Source of the DNA: Azospirillum oryzae
GTDB taxonomy: Bacteria; Pseudomonadota; Alphaproteobacteria; Azospirillales; Azospirillaceae
DNA: 64,000 nucleotides
Direction of reading: 5' to 3'
Assembly (NCBI RefSeq): GCF_008364795.1
Contig: NZ_VTTM01000003.1
Span: 186,001-250,000 of the forward strand
Shown here: in pieces, positions 44,225-52,421 of the stretch
Layout: each line of letters opens with the position of its first letter
Position numbering within the stretch: position 1 is the first letter of the stretch
The notes under the pieces: model-generated
Told to the model about the DNA's origin: nothing
Databases searched by the model: none
The model's input: only the letters and a program-made list of their open reading frames with translations
Translations under genes and position numbers: made by a program

Positions 44225-44973
44225 GCGGCGTCTATGTCTTTCTCGGCCCCACCCTTCCGCGTGAGGACGCGGCGCGGGAGCTGGACGCCACCTATCTGCC
44301 GCCGGTCGCCCAGGGCGACGTTCTGCGGCTGTGCGCGGAAAAGCCTGCGGCCATCGGCATCATCGACGGTTTCTTCGAAAGCGTGCCGTCGGTCTGGCAC
44401 AAGGAAATCCTCTATGCCATCCATGCCGGCATCCCGGTGTTCGGCGCCTCCAGCATGGGGGCGCTGCGCGCGGCGGAGCTGTATCCCTTCGGCATGATCG
44501 GCGTCGGCGCCATCTTCGAGGCGTTCCGCGACGGCCGGCTGGAGGATGACGACGAGGTGGCGGTGATCCACGGCCCGGCCGAGCTGGGCTACACCTCCCT
44601 GTCGGAGGCGATGGTCAACATCCGCCGCACCCTGTCCGACGCGGTGGCCGACCGGGTGCTGACCGCCGAGACGGCCCTGCGCCTGGAATCCATCGCCAAG
44701 GAACTGCCCTACCGCGAGCGCGGCTTCGGCCGGATGCTGCGGCTGGGCGGCGATATCGGCCTGCCGGCGTTGGAATTGGCGGCGTTCCGCAGTTGGTTGC
44801 CGCAGGGTCGGTTCGATCAGAAGCGCGAGGATGCCAAGGCGATGCTGCGCACCATGGCCCGGCGGCTGGGCCGTCCGACGGGTGACGATGCGGCGCCGGA
44901 GGCCCGTTTTCACTTCGAGCGCACCGTCCTTTGGGAACGTGCCCTGCGCGACGCGGCTCCGCTCGCGATGTAA
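44221..44973 (+). CDS. TfuA-like protein, YcaO partner
   Basis: 250 residues. N-terminal VFLGPTLP and the strongly conserved GIPVFGASSMGALRAAEL identify the TfuA core domain (PF07812), named from trifolitoxin genetics. It acts with YcaO, probably in sulfur delivery or activation. It overlaps ycaO by 4 bp, so equal expression is expected. The C-terminal 80 residues are helical and specific to the bacterial group. Confidence 0.9.
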   Translation: MSGVYVFLGPTLPREDAARELDATYLPPVAQGDVLRLCAEKPAAIGIIDGFFESVPSVWHKEILYAIHAGIPVFGASSMGALRAAELYPFGMIGVGAIFEAFRDGRLEDDDEVAVIHGPAELGYTSLSEAMVNIRRTLSDAVADRVLTAETALRLESIAKELPYRERGFGRMLRLGGDIGLPALELAAFRSWLPQGRFDQKREDAKAMLRTMARRLGRPTGDDAAPEARFHFERTVLWERALRDAAPLAM

Positions 44974-45050
44974 GGGCGTATCCGCTAGACTGATCGCGCC
45001 GGGGTGGCGATGACCGCCAGCCCGGCGCGAAACTGTGCCTGGACGGATGG

Positions 45051-45761
45051 ATGAACGCGCCGATGGATATTGCGGCGGTACTGAGGCGCAACCGGCTGCT
45101 CGGGGAACTTGATGCCGGGCAGATGGCGGAAATGCTGACGCTGGGCCGCATCGCCCGCTTCGATGCCGACCAGATCATCTTCGACAAGGGGGACCCCGGC
45201 GACAGCCTGTTCGCCGTGTTGAAGGGGCAGATCGCCATCCGCACTTCCTCGGCGGACGGCAAGACGATGCTGCTGAACATCCTGGAAGCCGGTGATGTCC
45301 TGGGCGAGATCGGCCTGATCGACGGGCGGGAACGCACGGCCGCCGCGATCGCCCTGCGGCCGGTCGAGCTTTACCGCATCGACCGTGCCGACTTCATCCC
45401 CTTCCTGGAACGCCATCCGCGCCTGTGCACCCGCATGATGGTCGTGCTGTGCGACCGGCTGCGCTGGGTATCGGAAAACATCGAGGACGCGGTCTTCCAC
45501 GACGTGCCGCGCCGGCTTGCCCGCCGGCTGCTGCTGCTGTCGGACAGCTATGGGCAGCAGACTTCTGCCGGCCTGCGGCTGACCCTGCCGCTGTCGCAGG
45601 AAGCCCTGGCCAACATGCTGGGCGTCACCCGTGAAATGGTGAACAAGTGCCTCGGCGCCCTGCGAAAGGCAGGAGTGGTGACATATGCCAAAGGTTTTAT
45701 CGTCATCAATGATCTGGCATTGCTAAAGGACATGGCCGGTGACCCCGAACGGGTTCCCTAG
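45051..45761 (+). CDS. Crp/Fnr-family transcriptional regulator with cAMP-type pocket
   Basis: 236 residues. Cyclic-nucleotide domain at about 15-125, with GEIGLID at 85-91 and RTA at 95-97 matching the phosphate-binding cassette of true CRP proteins. No Fnr cysteines. C-terminal HTH has VTREMVNKCL: the DNA-contacting Arg and Glu of CRP are kept and the third residue is Lys instead of Arg. Starts 78 bp after tfuA. A target is visible at 42555-42570. Confidence 0.9.
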   Translation: MNAPMDIAAVLRRNRLLGELDAGQMAEMLTLGRIARFDADQIIFDKGDPGDSLFAVLKGQIAIRTSSADGKTMLLNILEAGDVLGEIGLIDGRERTAAAIALRPVELYRIDRADFIPFLERHPRLCTRMMVVLCDRLRWVSENIEDAVFHDVPRRLARRLLLLSDSYGQQTSAGLRLTLPLSQEALANMLGVTREMVNKCLGALRKAGVVTYAKGFIVINDLALLKDMAGDPERVP

Positions 45762-45868
45762 GGGGAATCCTTACCTGCCTAAAGTTTTGTTCCCAAAATG
45801 GGTTGTGGTCGCGTTATAGTGTGCATGCGTTGGGGGCAATCGCACGGGTAGCACGAGGGCTTAAGAGC

Positions 45869-46249
45869 ATGTCGAGCGAAGGGAATAACAAATCTCGCGT
45901 CGATCAATTTACGGGCGTCGCTTCACTGACGTCCCGCACGCTCAAATTGTCCGGGCGCGATGTCACGATCCGATTGGAGCCGTCTTATTGGGAAGGGCTC
46001 GAAGAAATCTGCCGTCGGGAGGATCTGACGGTGGACGAACTCTGCTACGACGTCCGTGACCGCATGGAGCAGCAGAGCCGCCGCTCTTCCCAGGCCGGCG
46101 TGTCGCTTGCCAATGCCTTGCGTGTGTTCGTCGTCGGCTATTTCCGGCAGGCGGCGACCGAACGCGGCCATGCGCGTGCCGGTCATGGCCAGGGCCGCCC
46201 CTTCATCGCGACACCCTTCGACATCATCCCGGTCACCAGCGACAGCTGA
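45869..46249 (+). CDS. Ribbon-helix-helix domain protein (RHH_4 type), second copy
   Basis: 126 residues. VTIRLEPSYWEGLEEICRRE, then DELCYDVRDRM and SLANALRVFVVGYFRQA, shows the same PF13467 pattern as the protein at 42173-42463 but with an extra 30-residue N-terminus and a C-terminal tail. ATG at 45869 precedes MSSEGNN. Together the two paralogues bracket the peptide-ycaO-tfuA-crp genes. Target unknown. Confidence 0.82.
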   Translation: MSSEGNNKSRVDQFTGVASLTSRTLKLSGRDVTIRLEPSYWEGLEEICRREDLTVDELCYDVRDRMEQQSRRSSQAGVSLANALRVFVVGYFRQAATERGHARAGHGQGRPFIATPFDIIPVTSDS

Positions 46250-46319
46250 CACCTGAAAAAAGCCGGGACTCTTGGGGACAGGCCTATCGACCCGCCCCCA
46301 ATGCGTTACGCCGCCCGTC

Positions 46320-47108
46320 TTATTGGGCGGTCCAGCCGCCATCCATCGTCAGGGCCGCACCCCGCATGTTGCCGGCGGCCTCCGAGCACAGGAACACCGC
46401 CAGTTCGCCCAGTTGTTCCGGCGTGACGAAGGACTTGGACGGCTGCTTTTCGCTCAGCAGTTCGCGCCCGGCCTCTTCCACCGACAGGTTGCGCGAGGCG
46501 GCCAGCGCATCGATCTGCTTTTGCACCAGCGGGGTCAGCACCCAGCCTGGGCAGATGGCGTTGCAGGTGATGTTGGTCTCCGCCAGTTCCAGGGCCGTCA
46601 CCTTGGTCAGGCCGATCACGCCATGCTTGGCGGCCACATAGGCCGACTTGTTGACCGACGCCACCAGCCCGTGCACCGACGCGATGTTGATGACGCGGCC
46701 CCAGCCGCGCGCCTTCATGCCCGGCAATGCCGCACGGGTGCCGTGGAAGACGGCCGACAGGTTGATGGCGATCACCGCGTCCCAGCGTTCCACCGGGAAG
46801 GCATCGACCGGCGCCACATGCTGGATGCCGGCATTGTTGACCAGCACGTCCAGCCGGCCATAGGCCGCTTCGGCGGCGGCGACCATCGCCTCGATCTCCT
46901 CCGGCTTGGACATGTCGGCGCCGTTGTGGGCGACGCGCACGCCGAACTCCGTCGAGAGCGACCGGCACAGCTCGGCGATGTAGCCGGCATCGCCGAAGCC
47001 GTTCAGCATCAGGTCGGCGCCCTGGCCCGCAAGCTGCCGTGCGATCCCAAGGCCGATCCCGCTGGTGGACCCAGTAACGAGCGCGGCCTTCCCCTTCAGA
47101 TTGGTCAT
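46320..47108 (-). CDS. bdhA: 3-hydroxybutyrate dehydrogenase
   Basis: Short-chain dehydrogenase of 262 residues that oxidises D-3-hydroxybutyrate to acetoacetate with NAD. Cofactor motif GSTSGIGLGIA at about 12-22, NNAG near 90, catalytic Ser in NIASVHG and YVAAK with Tyr and Lys at about 155-159. The C-terminus (GAALTMDGGWTAQ) is typical of BdhA. Last gene of the ketone-body operon, 6 bp after scoB. Confidence 0.94.
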   Translation of the reverse strand: MTNLKGKAALVTGSTSGIGLGIARQLAGQGADLMLNGFGDAGYIAELCRSLSTEFGVRVAHNGADMSKPEEIEAMVAAAEAAYGRLDVLVNNAGIQHVAPVDAFPVERWDAVIAINLSAVFHGTRAALPGMKARGWGRVINIASVHGLVASVNKSAYVAAKHGVIGLTKVTALELAETNITCNAICPGWVLTPLVQKQIDALAASRNLSVEEAGRELLSEKQPSKSFVTPEQLGELAVFLCSEAAGNMRGAALTMDGGWTAQ

Positions 47109-47114
47109 TCTTCT

Positions 47115-47768
<654 letters not shown>

Positions 47769-47785
47769 GGCTCGATACTCCCCGA

Positions 47786-48445
47786 TCAGCGCGGCTTGGA
47801 GGTGACGATGTGGTCGACCAGCACCGACGGCGTCATCACGGCGTCGGGCGGGATGCAGCCGACGGGCAGGATGTCCTCGGCCTCGGCGATGACGGTGGCG
47901 CCGGCCATCGCCATCAGCGGGTTGAAGTTGCGGGCGGTCAGAGCGTAGGTCAGGTTGCCGTACAGATCAGCCTGCTTGGCGGCGACCAATGCGAAGTCGG
48001 CCTTGATCGGCATTTCCAGCAGATAGGTCACGCCGTCGATCTCGACCTTGCGCTTGCCTTCCTCCACCGTGGTGCCGACGCCGGTGGGGGTCAGCACGCC
48101 GCCCAGCCCGACGCCGCCGGCACGGATGCGCTCTGCCAGCGTGCCCTGCGGCACCAGTTCCACCTCGATGTCGCCGGCGATCATCTGCTTCTGCGTCTCG
48201 GGGTTCAGGCCGATGTGGCTGGTGACAACGCGGCGCACCAGCTTCTCCACCACCAGCTTGCCCAGCCCGTTGTTGGGCCGGGCGGTGTCGTTGGCGATGA
48301 TGGTCAGGTCGCGCTTGCCCTGGCGGATCAGTTCGTCCACCAGCCGGTTGGGGCCACCGACGGCCATGAAACCGCCGATCAGCAGGGAAGCGCCGTCGGG
48401 AATGCGCGTGACGGCCTCTTCCAGGGAAACGAGTTTGTTCTTCAT
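47786..48445 (-). CDS. scoA: 3-oxoacid CoA-transferase subunit A
   Basis: 219 residues. The glycine-rich loop SLLIGGFMAVGGPNRLVDEL near the N-terminus and GGVLTPTGVGT in the middle are characteristic of CoA-transferase family I alpha subunits. It is encoded 2 bp after the permease gene and 17 bp before scoB, in a tight operon. Confidence 0.94.
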   Translation of the reverse strand: MKNKLVSLEEAVTRIPDGASLLIGGFMAVGGPNRLVDELIRQGKRDLTIIANDTARPNNGLGKLVVEKLVRRVVTSHIGLNPETQKQMIAGDIEVELVPQGTLAERIRAGGVGLGGVLTPTGVGTTVEEGKRKVEIDGVTYLLEMPIKADFALVAAKQADLYGNLTYALTARNFNPLMAMAGATVIAEAEDILPVGCIPPDAVMTPSVLVDHIVTSKPR

Positions 48446-48447
48446 GA

Positions 48448-49839
48448 TCAGACGATCCCGGTCAGGTAGTAGACGGCGATCACGAAGAAGACCGCCAGCG
48501 TCTTGATGCAGGTGACGGCGAAGATGTCGCCATAGGACTGCCGGTGCGTCAGCCCGGTGACGCCCAGCAAGGTGATGACGGCACCGTTGTGCGGCAAGGT
48601 GTCCATACCGCCGCTGGCCATCGAGGCAACGCGGTGCAGCACCTCCATCGGGATGCCGGCGGCATTGGCGGCGGTGATGAACTGGTCGGCCATGGCGGCC
48701 AGCGCGATGCTCATGCCGCCGGACGCCGACCCTGTGATGCCCGCCAGGGCGGTGACGGTCACCGCCTCGTTCACCAGCGGGTTGGGGATGGCTGACAGCG
48801 CATCGCGGATCACCAGGAAGCCCGGCAGCGCCGCGATCACCGCGCCGAAGCCGTATTCCGACGCCGTGTTCATCGAGGCCAGCAGCGACCCGCCGATGGC
48901 GGCCTTCGTGCCCTCGGCGAAGCGCTGGGACACCGGCTTCCAGGCGAAGGCCAGCACCAGCAGGATGCCGCAGAGCAGCGCCCCTTCCACCGCCCAGATG
49001 CCGGCGACGGCGGAGACCTGCGTCACCAGCGGCTTGGCGCCGGGGGTCAGCGCCACCTCGCTGGTGGCGCCGTAAATGCCGGGAATCGCCATGGTGAACA
49101 GCTTGTTCAGCATGCCGACGGCGACCAGCGGTGACAGCGCCAGGATCGGATTCGGCAGCAGTTCGGACGCCACCGGCTCCGGCTCGTTGGTGTGGCCGGC
49201 CCCATAGCCCTCACCGCGCGCGATGGCAGAGCGCACCCGCCACTCCAGGTAGATCAGCCCCAGCGTCAGGATGAAGACCGAGCCGATCAGGCCCAGCCAG
49301 GGAGCGGCATAGGCGTCAGTCTTGAAGAAGGTGGTGGGGATGATGTTCTGGATCTGCGGTGTGCCCGGCAGCGCATCCATGGTGACGGTGAAGGCGCCCA
49401 GCGCGATCACGCCGGGGATCAGGCGCTTGGGAATGTCGCCCTGCCGGAACATCTCCGCCGCGAAGGGATAGACGGCGAAAACCACGACGAACAGCGACAC
49501 GCCGCCATAGGTCAGCAGCAGGCAGACCAGGACGATGGAGGTCACCGCACGCTCGCGCCCGACCAGCTTGATGACGGCGGAGACGATCGACTTGGAGAAG
49601 CCGGACAGTTCGATCACCTTGCCGAACACCGCGCCCAGCAGGAAGACCGGGAAGTACAGCTTCACGAAGCCGACCATCTTGTCCATGAACAGGCCGGTGA
49701 AGACCGGCGGCACGGCGGACGGATCGGTCAGCAGCACCGCCGCCAGCGCCGCCACCGGCGCGAAGAGGATGACGCTGAAGCCCCGGTAGGCGACCAGCAT
49801 GAGGAACGCGAGCGCTCCCAAGCAGATCAGGAAACTCAT
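48448..49839 (-). CDS. GntP-family permease, probably for 3-hydroxybutyrate or acetoacetate
   Basis: 463 residues with 12 or more TM helices. GntP-type features: FTVTMDALPGTPQIQNIIPTTFF and TGSASGGMSIALAAMADQF. The family carries gluconate and other hydroxy acids; in this operon a ketone body is the better guess. ATG at 49839 chosen; the frame extends upstream to 49974 but that part is the promoter region. First gene of a sigma-54-type operon. Confidence 0.88.
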   Translation of the reverse strand: MSFLICLGALAFLMLVAYRGFSVILFAPVAALAAVLLTDPSAVPPVFTGLFMDKMVGFVKLYFPVFLLGAVFGKVIELSGFSKSIVSAVIKLVGRERAVTSIVLVCLLLTYGGVSLFVVVFAVYPFAAEMFRQGDIPKRLIPGVIALGAFTVTMDALPGTPQIQNIIPTTFFKTDAYAAPWLGLIGSVFILTLGLIYLEWRVRSAIARGEGYGAGHTNEPEPVASELLPNPILALSPLVAVGMLNKLFTMAIPGIYGATSEVALTPGAKPLVTQVSAVAGIWAVEGALLCGILLVLAFAWKPVSQRFAEGTKAAIGGSLLASMNTASEYGFGAVIAALPGFLVIRDALSAIPNPLVNEAVTVTALAGITGSASGGMSIALAAMADQFITAANAAGIPMEVLHRVASMASGGMDTLPHNGAVITLLGVTGLTHRQSYGDIFAVTCIKTLAVFFVIAVYYLTGIV

Positions 49840-49969
49840 TTGGACGATGCTCCCTCGGTGGTTCTTTTCGGATGGCCGACGTCTTGGATGTCGGTTCCGG
49901 GCATTGCGGCTGAGACAGCCGGCGCAGCCTCTCGTGGTGGACCCGGCTACGGGTACATGCATCGATATG

Positions 49970-49985
49970 AGCAAGGGTCATGCCA
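49970..49985 (-). promoter_or_regulatory. Sigma-54 promoter of the ketone-body operon
   Basis: On the minus strand the sequence reads TGGCATGACCCTTGCT, matching the -24/-12 consensus TGGCAY-N5-TTGCW at every fixed position. It lies 131 bp upstream of the permease start. Three palindromes sit 87-170 bp further upstream, the usual distance for enhancer-binding activators. Confidence 0.82.
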
Positions 49986-50071
49986 CCAGCAGGGAGCACA
50001 GTCGTCGCAGGCGAAACCTTTGACACCGCTGACTTTTTGCACTGCACACAAAACTGCAAGCCAAGTTTTAT

Positions 50072-50138
50072 GTCTCACATTGGAGACTAATCGCAGGCAA
50101 AAAATCTCCTATTTGAGATTTCGTCTCACTTTCCAGAC
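50072..50138. promoter_or_regulatory. Three related palindromes, probable enhancer sites
   Basis: GTCTCACATTGGAGAC (50072-50087), ATCTCCTATTTGAGAT (50104-50119) and GTCTCACTTTCCAGAC (50123-50138) share the RTCTC...AGAY arms. Start-to-start spacings are 32 and 19 bp, near three and two helical turns. They lie upstream of the sigma-54 promoter. An AtoC- or HbcR-like activator would be expected; its gene is not in the window. Confidence 0.75.
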
Positions 50139-50199
50139 AGCGATGGCGGCGTGAAACGATCCCAGCGGCCGGCAGTTGAGCGGGCCAATGGAATGCCGC

Positions 50200-50230
50200 T
50201 TGACCTTCCAATCGCTGGAAGGCGCAGCCT
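50200..50230 (+). promoter_or_regulatory. CueR/MerR-type operator-promoter
   Basis: TTGACC (50200-50205) is followed by the dyad CCTTCCAATCGCTGGAAGG (50204-50222) in a 19-bp spacer before a weak -10 (CAGCCT). The overlong spacer with CCTTCC...GGAAGG arms is the hallmark of Cu(I)-activated CueR promoters. It lies 42 bp before the CopZ-like gene. Confidence 0.8.
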
Positions 50231-50271
50231 GTCCCAATCGGGTATCACACGCCGTCGAAGGGAGAAGACCC

Positions 50272-50472
50272 ATGCTGACATTGAAGGTTTCCGGAATGAC
50301 CTGCGGCCACTGCGCCCAGACCGTGACCAAGGCCGTGGAAGCCGTTCCTGCCGTGGATCGTGCGCTGGTTGATCTGAAGGCCGGCGAGGTTGCCATCGAA
50401 GGCAACGCCGACGAATCCGTCATCCGGCAAGCCATCGAGGATGCCGGCTATGAGGTGCAGGGCCGGGCGTAA
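50272..50472 (+). CDS. copZ: CopZ-like copper chaperone (HMA domain)
   Basis: 66-residue ferredoxin-like heavy-metal-associated domain with the metal motif MTCGHC at about 9-14. It binds Cu(I) and hands it to a P-type ATPase, not present in this window. GGGAGA lies 8 bases before the ATG. The CueR-type promoter upstream supports copper induction. Confidence 0.93.
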   Translation: MLTLKVSGMTCGHCAQTVTKAVEAVPAVDRALVDLKAGEVAIEGNADESVIRQAIEDAGYEVQGRA

Positions 50473-50487
50473 AGCGTCGGCGGCACA

Positions 50488-50523
50488 AGAAAATGGGCGC
50501 CGGACCATGCGGTCGGCGCCCAT
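50488..50523 (-). terminator. Shared terminator between copZ and hemP
   Basis: ATGGGCGCCG (50493-50502) pairs with CGGCGCCCAT (50514-50523). On the minus strand it is followed by TTTTCTT, which makes an intrinsic terminator for hemP; the plus strand lacks a T run, but the stem may still serve copZ. Confidence 0.75.
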
Positions 50524-50562
50524 TCTCGGTGACGTTTTCCCGGAAGGTTCGTTGAAGGTCTT

Positions 50563-50730
50563 TTATTTGGTCAGGATCAGCTTGTTGGCGCGGGTCACGC
50601 GCAGGCGGTAGCTCTGTCCGGCGTGCTGGATCACGATCTCGCGGCTGCCCGACATCAGACGGGCGGACTCGACCACCGGCAGGGACGCGGCGATGAAGGA
50701 AGCGGGAGCAGAGACGGCGATGTCGTGCAT
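50563..50730 (-). CDS. hemP: Hemin uptake protein HemP
   Basis: 55 residues. The C-terminal GSREIVIQHAGQSYRLRVTR followed by ANKLILTK is the HemP (PF10636) signature. Such proteins accompany heme or siderophore uptake and, in some bacteria, activate heme-receptor genes. ATG at 50730 is the start that yields the standard length. A Fur-like box lies 90-108 bp upstream. No heme receptor gene is seen nearby. Confidence 0.9.
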   Translation of the reverse strand: MHDIAVSAPASFIAASLPVVESARLMSGSREIVIQHAGQSYRLRVTRANKLILTK

Positions 50731-50819
50731 GGCGTGTCTTTCTTGCTGGACGGACGTTGCGGTCGGCGATGTCCGGGCGTGAACCCTGAACCGGACCCTA
50801 CCCTCGCTCGACCTTAATT

Positions 50820-50838
50820 GCAAGTCATTCTCATTCGC
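50820..50838 (-). promoter_or_regulatory. Fur-like box upstream of hemP
   Basis: On the minus strand GCGAATGAGAATGACTTGC resembles the Fur hexamer array (GAATGA-GAATGA). Placed 90 bp upstream of the hemP start. Iron-repressed expression is inferred. Confidence 0.6.
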
Positions 50839-50868
50839 TTTCAGGGTGCTCCGATCCGATCGCCCCGG

Positions 50869-51513
50869 TCAGTCCCGAACCATGCTGCGGACCATCCAGC
50901 GCAGGCCCACCACCAGCAGCTTGTTGTATTCGTTGACCAGCAGGTTGGCGGTGCCGGGCCACATCCACCAATCGTCCAGATGGACGGTGGGAGCGACGAC
51001 GGGATGGGGGACCAGTTCCACGTCGGGCATCGCCATCGCCAGTTCCAGCATGCTGCGGCGCATGTGATAGTTGGCCGTCACCAAACGAAGCGACCGGAAC
51101 CCCTGGTCGCGCATCCAGTCCGCCGTCTCATAGGCGTTGCCGATGGTGCTGTCGGCGGAATAGCCCAATGTGATGCAGCATTCCATCTCGGTCGGGGAAT
51201 GGCGGGAGAGCTTCAGCAGTTCCTGCACCTCCACCCCGTCATAGACGCCGGACACGAACAGCTTCTTCGCCCGCCCGGCGGCCAGCAACTCCAGCCCGGT
51301 GACCAGCCGGTTGCTGCCGCCGGTCAGCACGACGATGGCGTCGGTCGGCCGTTGGGCATCGGCGCCGGTGGGGGGCGAGCGCGGCACGTCGGCCGCATAC
51401 CAGAACAGACCGGCCAGCCAGGCAACCGCCAGCACCAGCGCGCCGGTCAACAGATGGCCGATCGCCCGCGCCATCACCCCGCTGCCGCGCTGCCGGTGGT
51501 GGGTGAGGCTCAT
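50869..51513 (-). CDS. YdcF/SanA-type DUF218 membrane protein
   Basis: 214 residues: one N-terminal TM (about 15-37) then a DUF218 domain with DAIVVLTGGSNRLVTGLELL, NAYETADWM and VTANYHMRRSMLE. These proteins are linked to envelope integrity; the exact role is unknown. Starts 10 bp after ftsX, and the ftsE-ftsX-ydcF order is common in alphaproteobacteria. Confidence 0.85.
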   Translation of the reverse strand: MSLTHHRQRGSGVMARAIGHLLTGALVLAVAWLAGLFWYAADVPRSPPTGADAQRPTDAIVVLTGGSNRLVTGLELLAAGRAKKLFVSGVYDGVEVQELLKLSRHSPTEMECCITLGYSADSTIGNAYETADWMRDQGFRSLRLVTANYHMRRSMLELAMAMPDVELVPHPVVAPTVHLDDWWMWPGTANLLVNEYNKLLVVGLRWMVRSMVRD

Positions 51514-51523
51514 CGCGACCCCG

Positions 51524-52417
51524 TCACGGCATCGACTCCAGCGTGCGCAGCACGGTCCAGCGCGCGGTCGCCAGCGCCAGCAGGGCAAGCGCCGCCGGCA
51601 CCAGCAGCAGAACCACCCATTGCCAGGGCTCCAGCGCCAGATCCGGCAGCAGGCTGGCCCGCAGGCCCTGGGAGGCGCGGTGCAGCCCATACATGGTGCC
51701 GCCGGCCAGCAGCAGACCGATCCCGCCGCCGCGCAGGCTCAGGGACACCACGTGACGCTCGAACTGGCGGGAGACATAGCGGTCTGTGGCGCCCATCAGA
51801 TGCAGCAGTTCCACCACCGGCCGATGGATGGCAAGACCGGTGCGCACCGCGAAGACCACGGTCATCACCGCCGCCGCCCCGATCAGCACCACCACGCCCA
51901 GCGCCGCCAGCCGGATCGCCCCGGCGAAGGAGCGCAGGTCGGCCAGCCACACCGCATGGTCGTCCAGCGTCGCCCCCGGCGCTGCCGAGGCTAAGCGCAG
52001 GCGCAGGCCCGCGATGTCGACCGGCCCGTCGGCGACGACGTCGATCATCCGCGGCATCGGCAGCAGCGGGTCCGACGCCCCCGATCCCAGCCAGGGCTCC
52101 AGCAGCCGGGCGATCTCGCCCCCGCTCAGCAGGGTCGCCGACCCGATCCCGGGGGTGGAACGCAGCACGGTCAACGCCGCCTCCGCCCGCTCGTCCAGTG
52201 GCGCCACGGGAGCGCCCGGCATCGGCGCCACCTGCACGGTCAGCCCGCCGGCCAGCCCGCTGTCCCAGCGTTGCGCCATGTCCGAAACCAGCATGGCGCC
52301 GGCCAGCGCCAGAGCCGCCAGGAACGCCATCAGCGCGGTGATCCAGCCGAGAAAGCGCGAGGAGGGATCGACCGCCAGCGGCAGGTCGGAACGGGGACGC
52401 ACGGGGCGAAGCGCCAT
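51524..52417 (-). CDS. ftsX: Cell division permease FtsX
   Basis: 297 residues from the ATG at 52417. Four TM helices: one near residue 25-45, an extracytoplasmic domain, then three from about 165 onward. With FtsE it controls peptidoglycan hydrolases at the septum. The ATG lies 4 bp past the ftsE stop. Sequence is divergent, as usual for alphaproteobacterial FtsX, but position beside FtsE supports the call. Confidence 0.85.
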   Translation of the reverse strand: MALRPVRPRSDLPLAVDPSSRFLGWITALMAFLAALALAGAMLVSDMAQRWDSGLAGGLTVQVAPMPGAPVAPLDERAEAALTVLRSTPGIGSATLLSGGEIARLLEPWLGSGASDPLLPMPRMIDVVADGPVDIAGLRLRLASAAPGATLDDHAVWLADLRSFAGAIRLAALGVVVLIGAAAVMTVVFAVRTGLAIHRPVVELLHLMGATDRYVSRQFERHVVSLSLRGGGIGLLLAGGTMYGLHRASQGLRASLLPDLALEPWQWVVLLLVPAALALLALATARWTVLRTLESMP

Positions 52418-52421
52418 GCCG

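Noticed and set aside
45803..45820. Sigma-70 promoter for the second ribbon-helix-helix gene
   Set aside because: TATAGT at 45815 is a good -10, but the only TTGTGG is 6 bp upstream and no -35 with 16-18 bp spacing exists.
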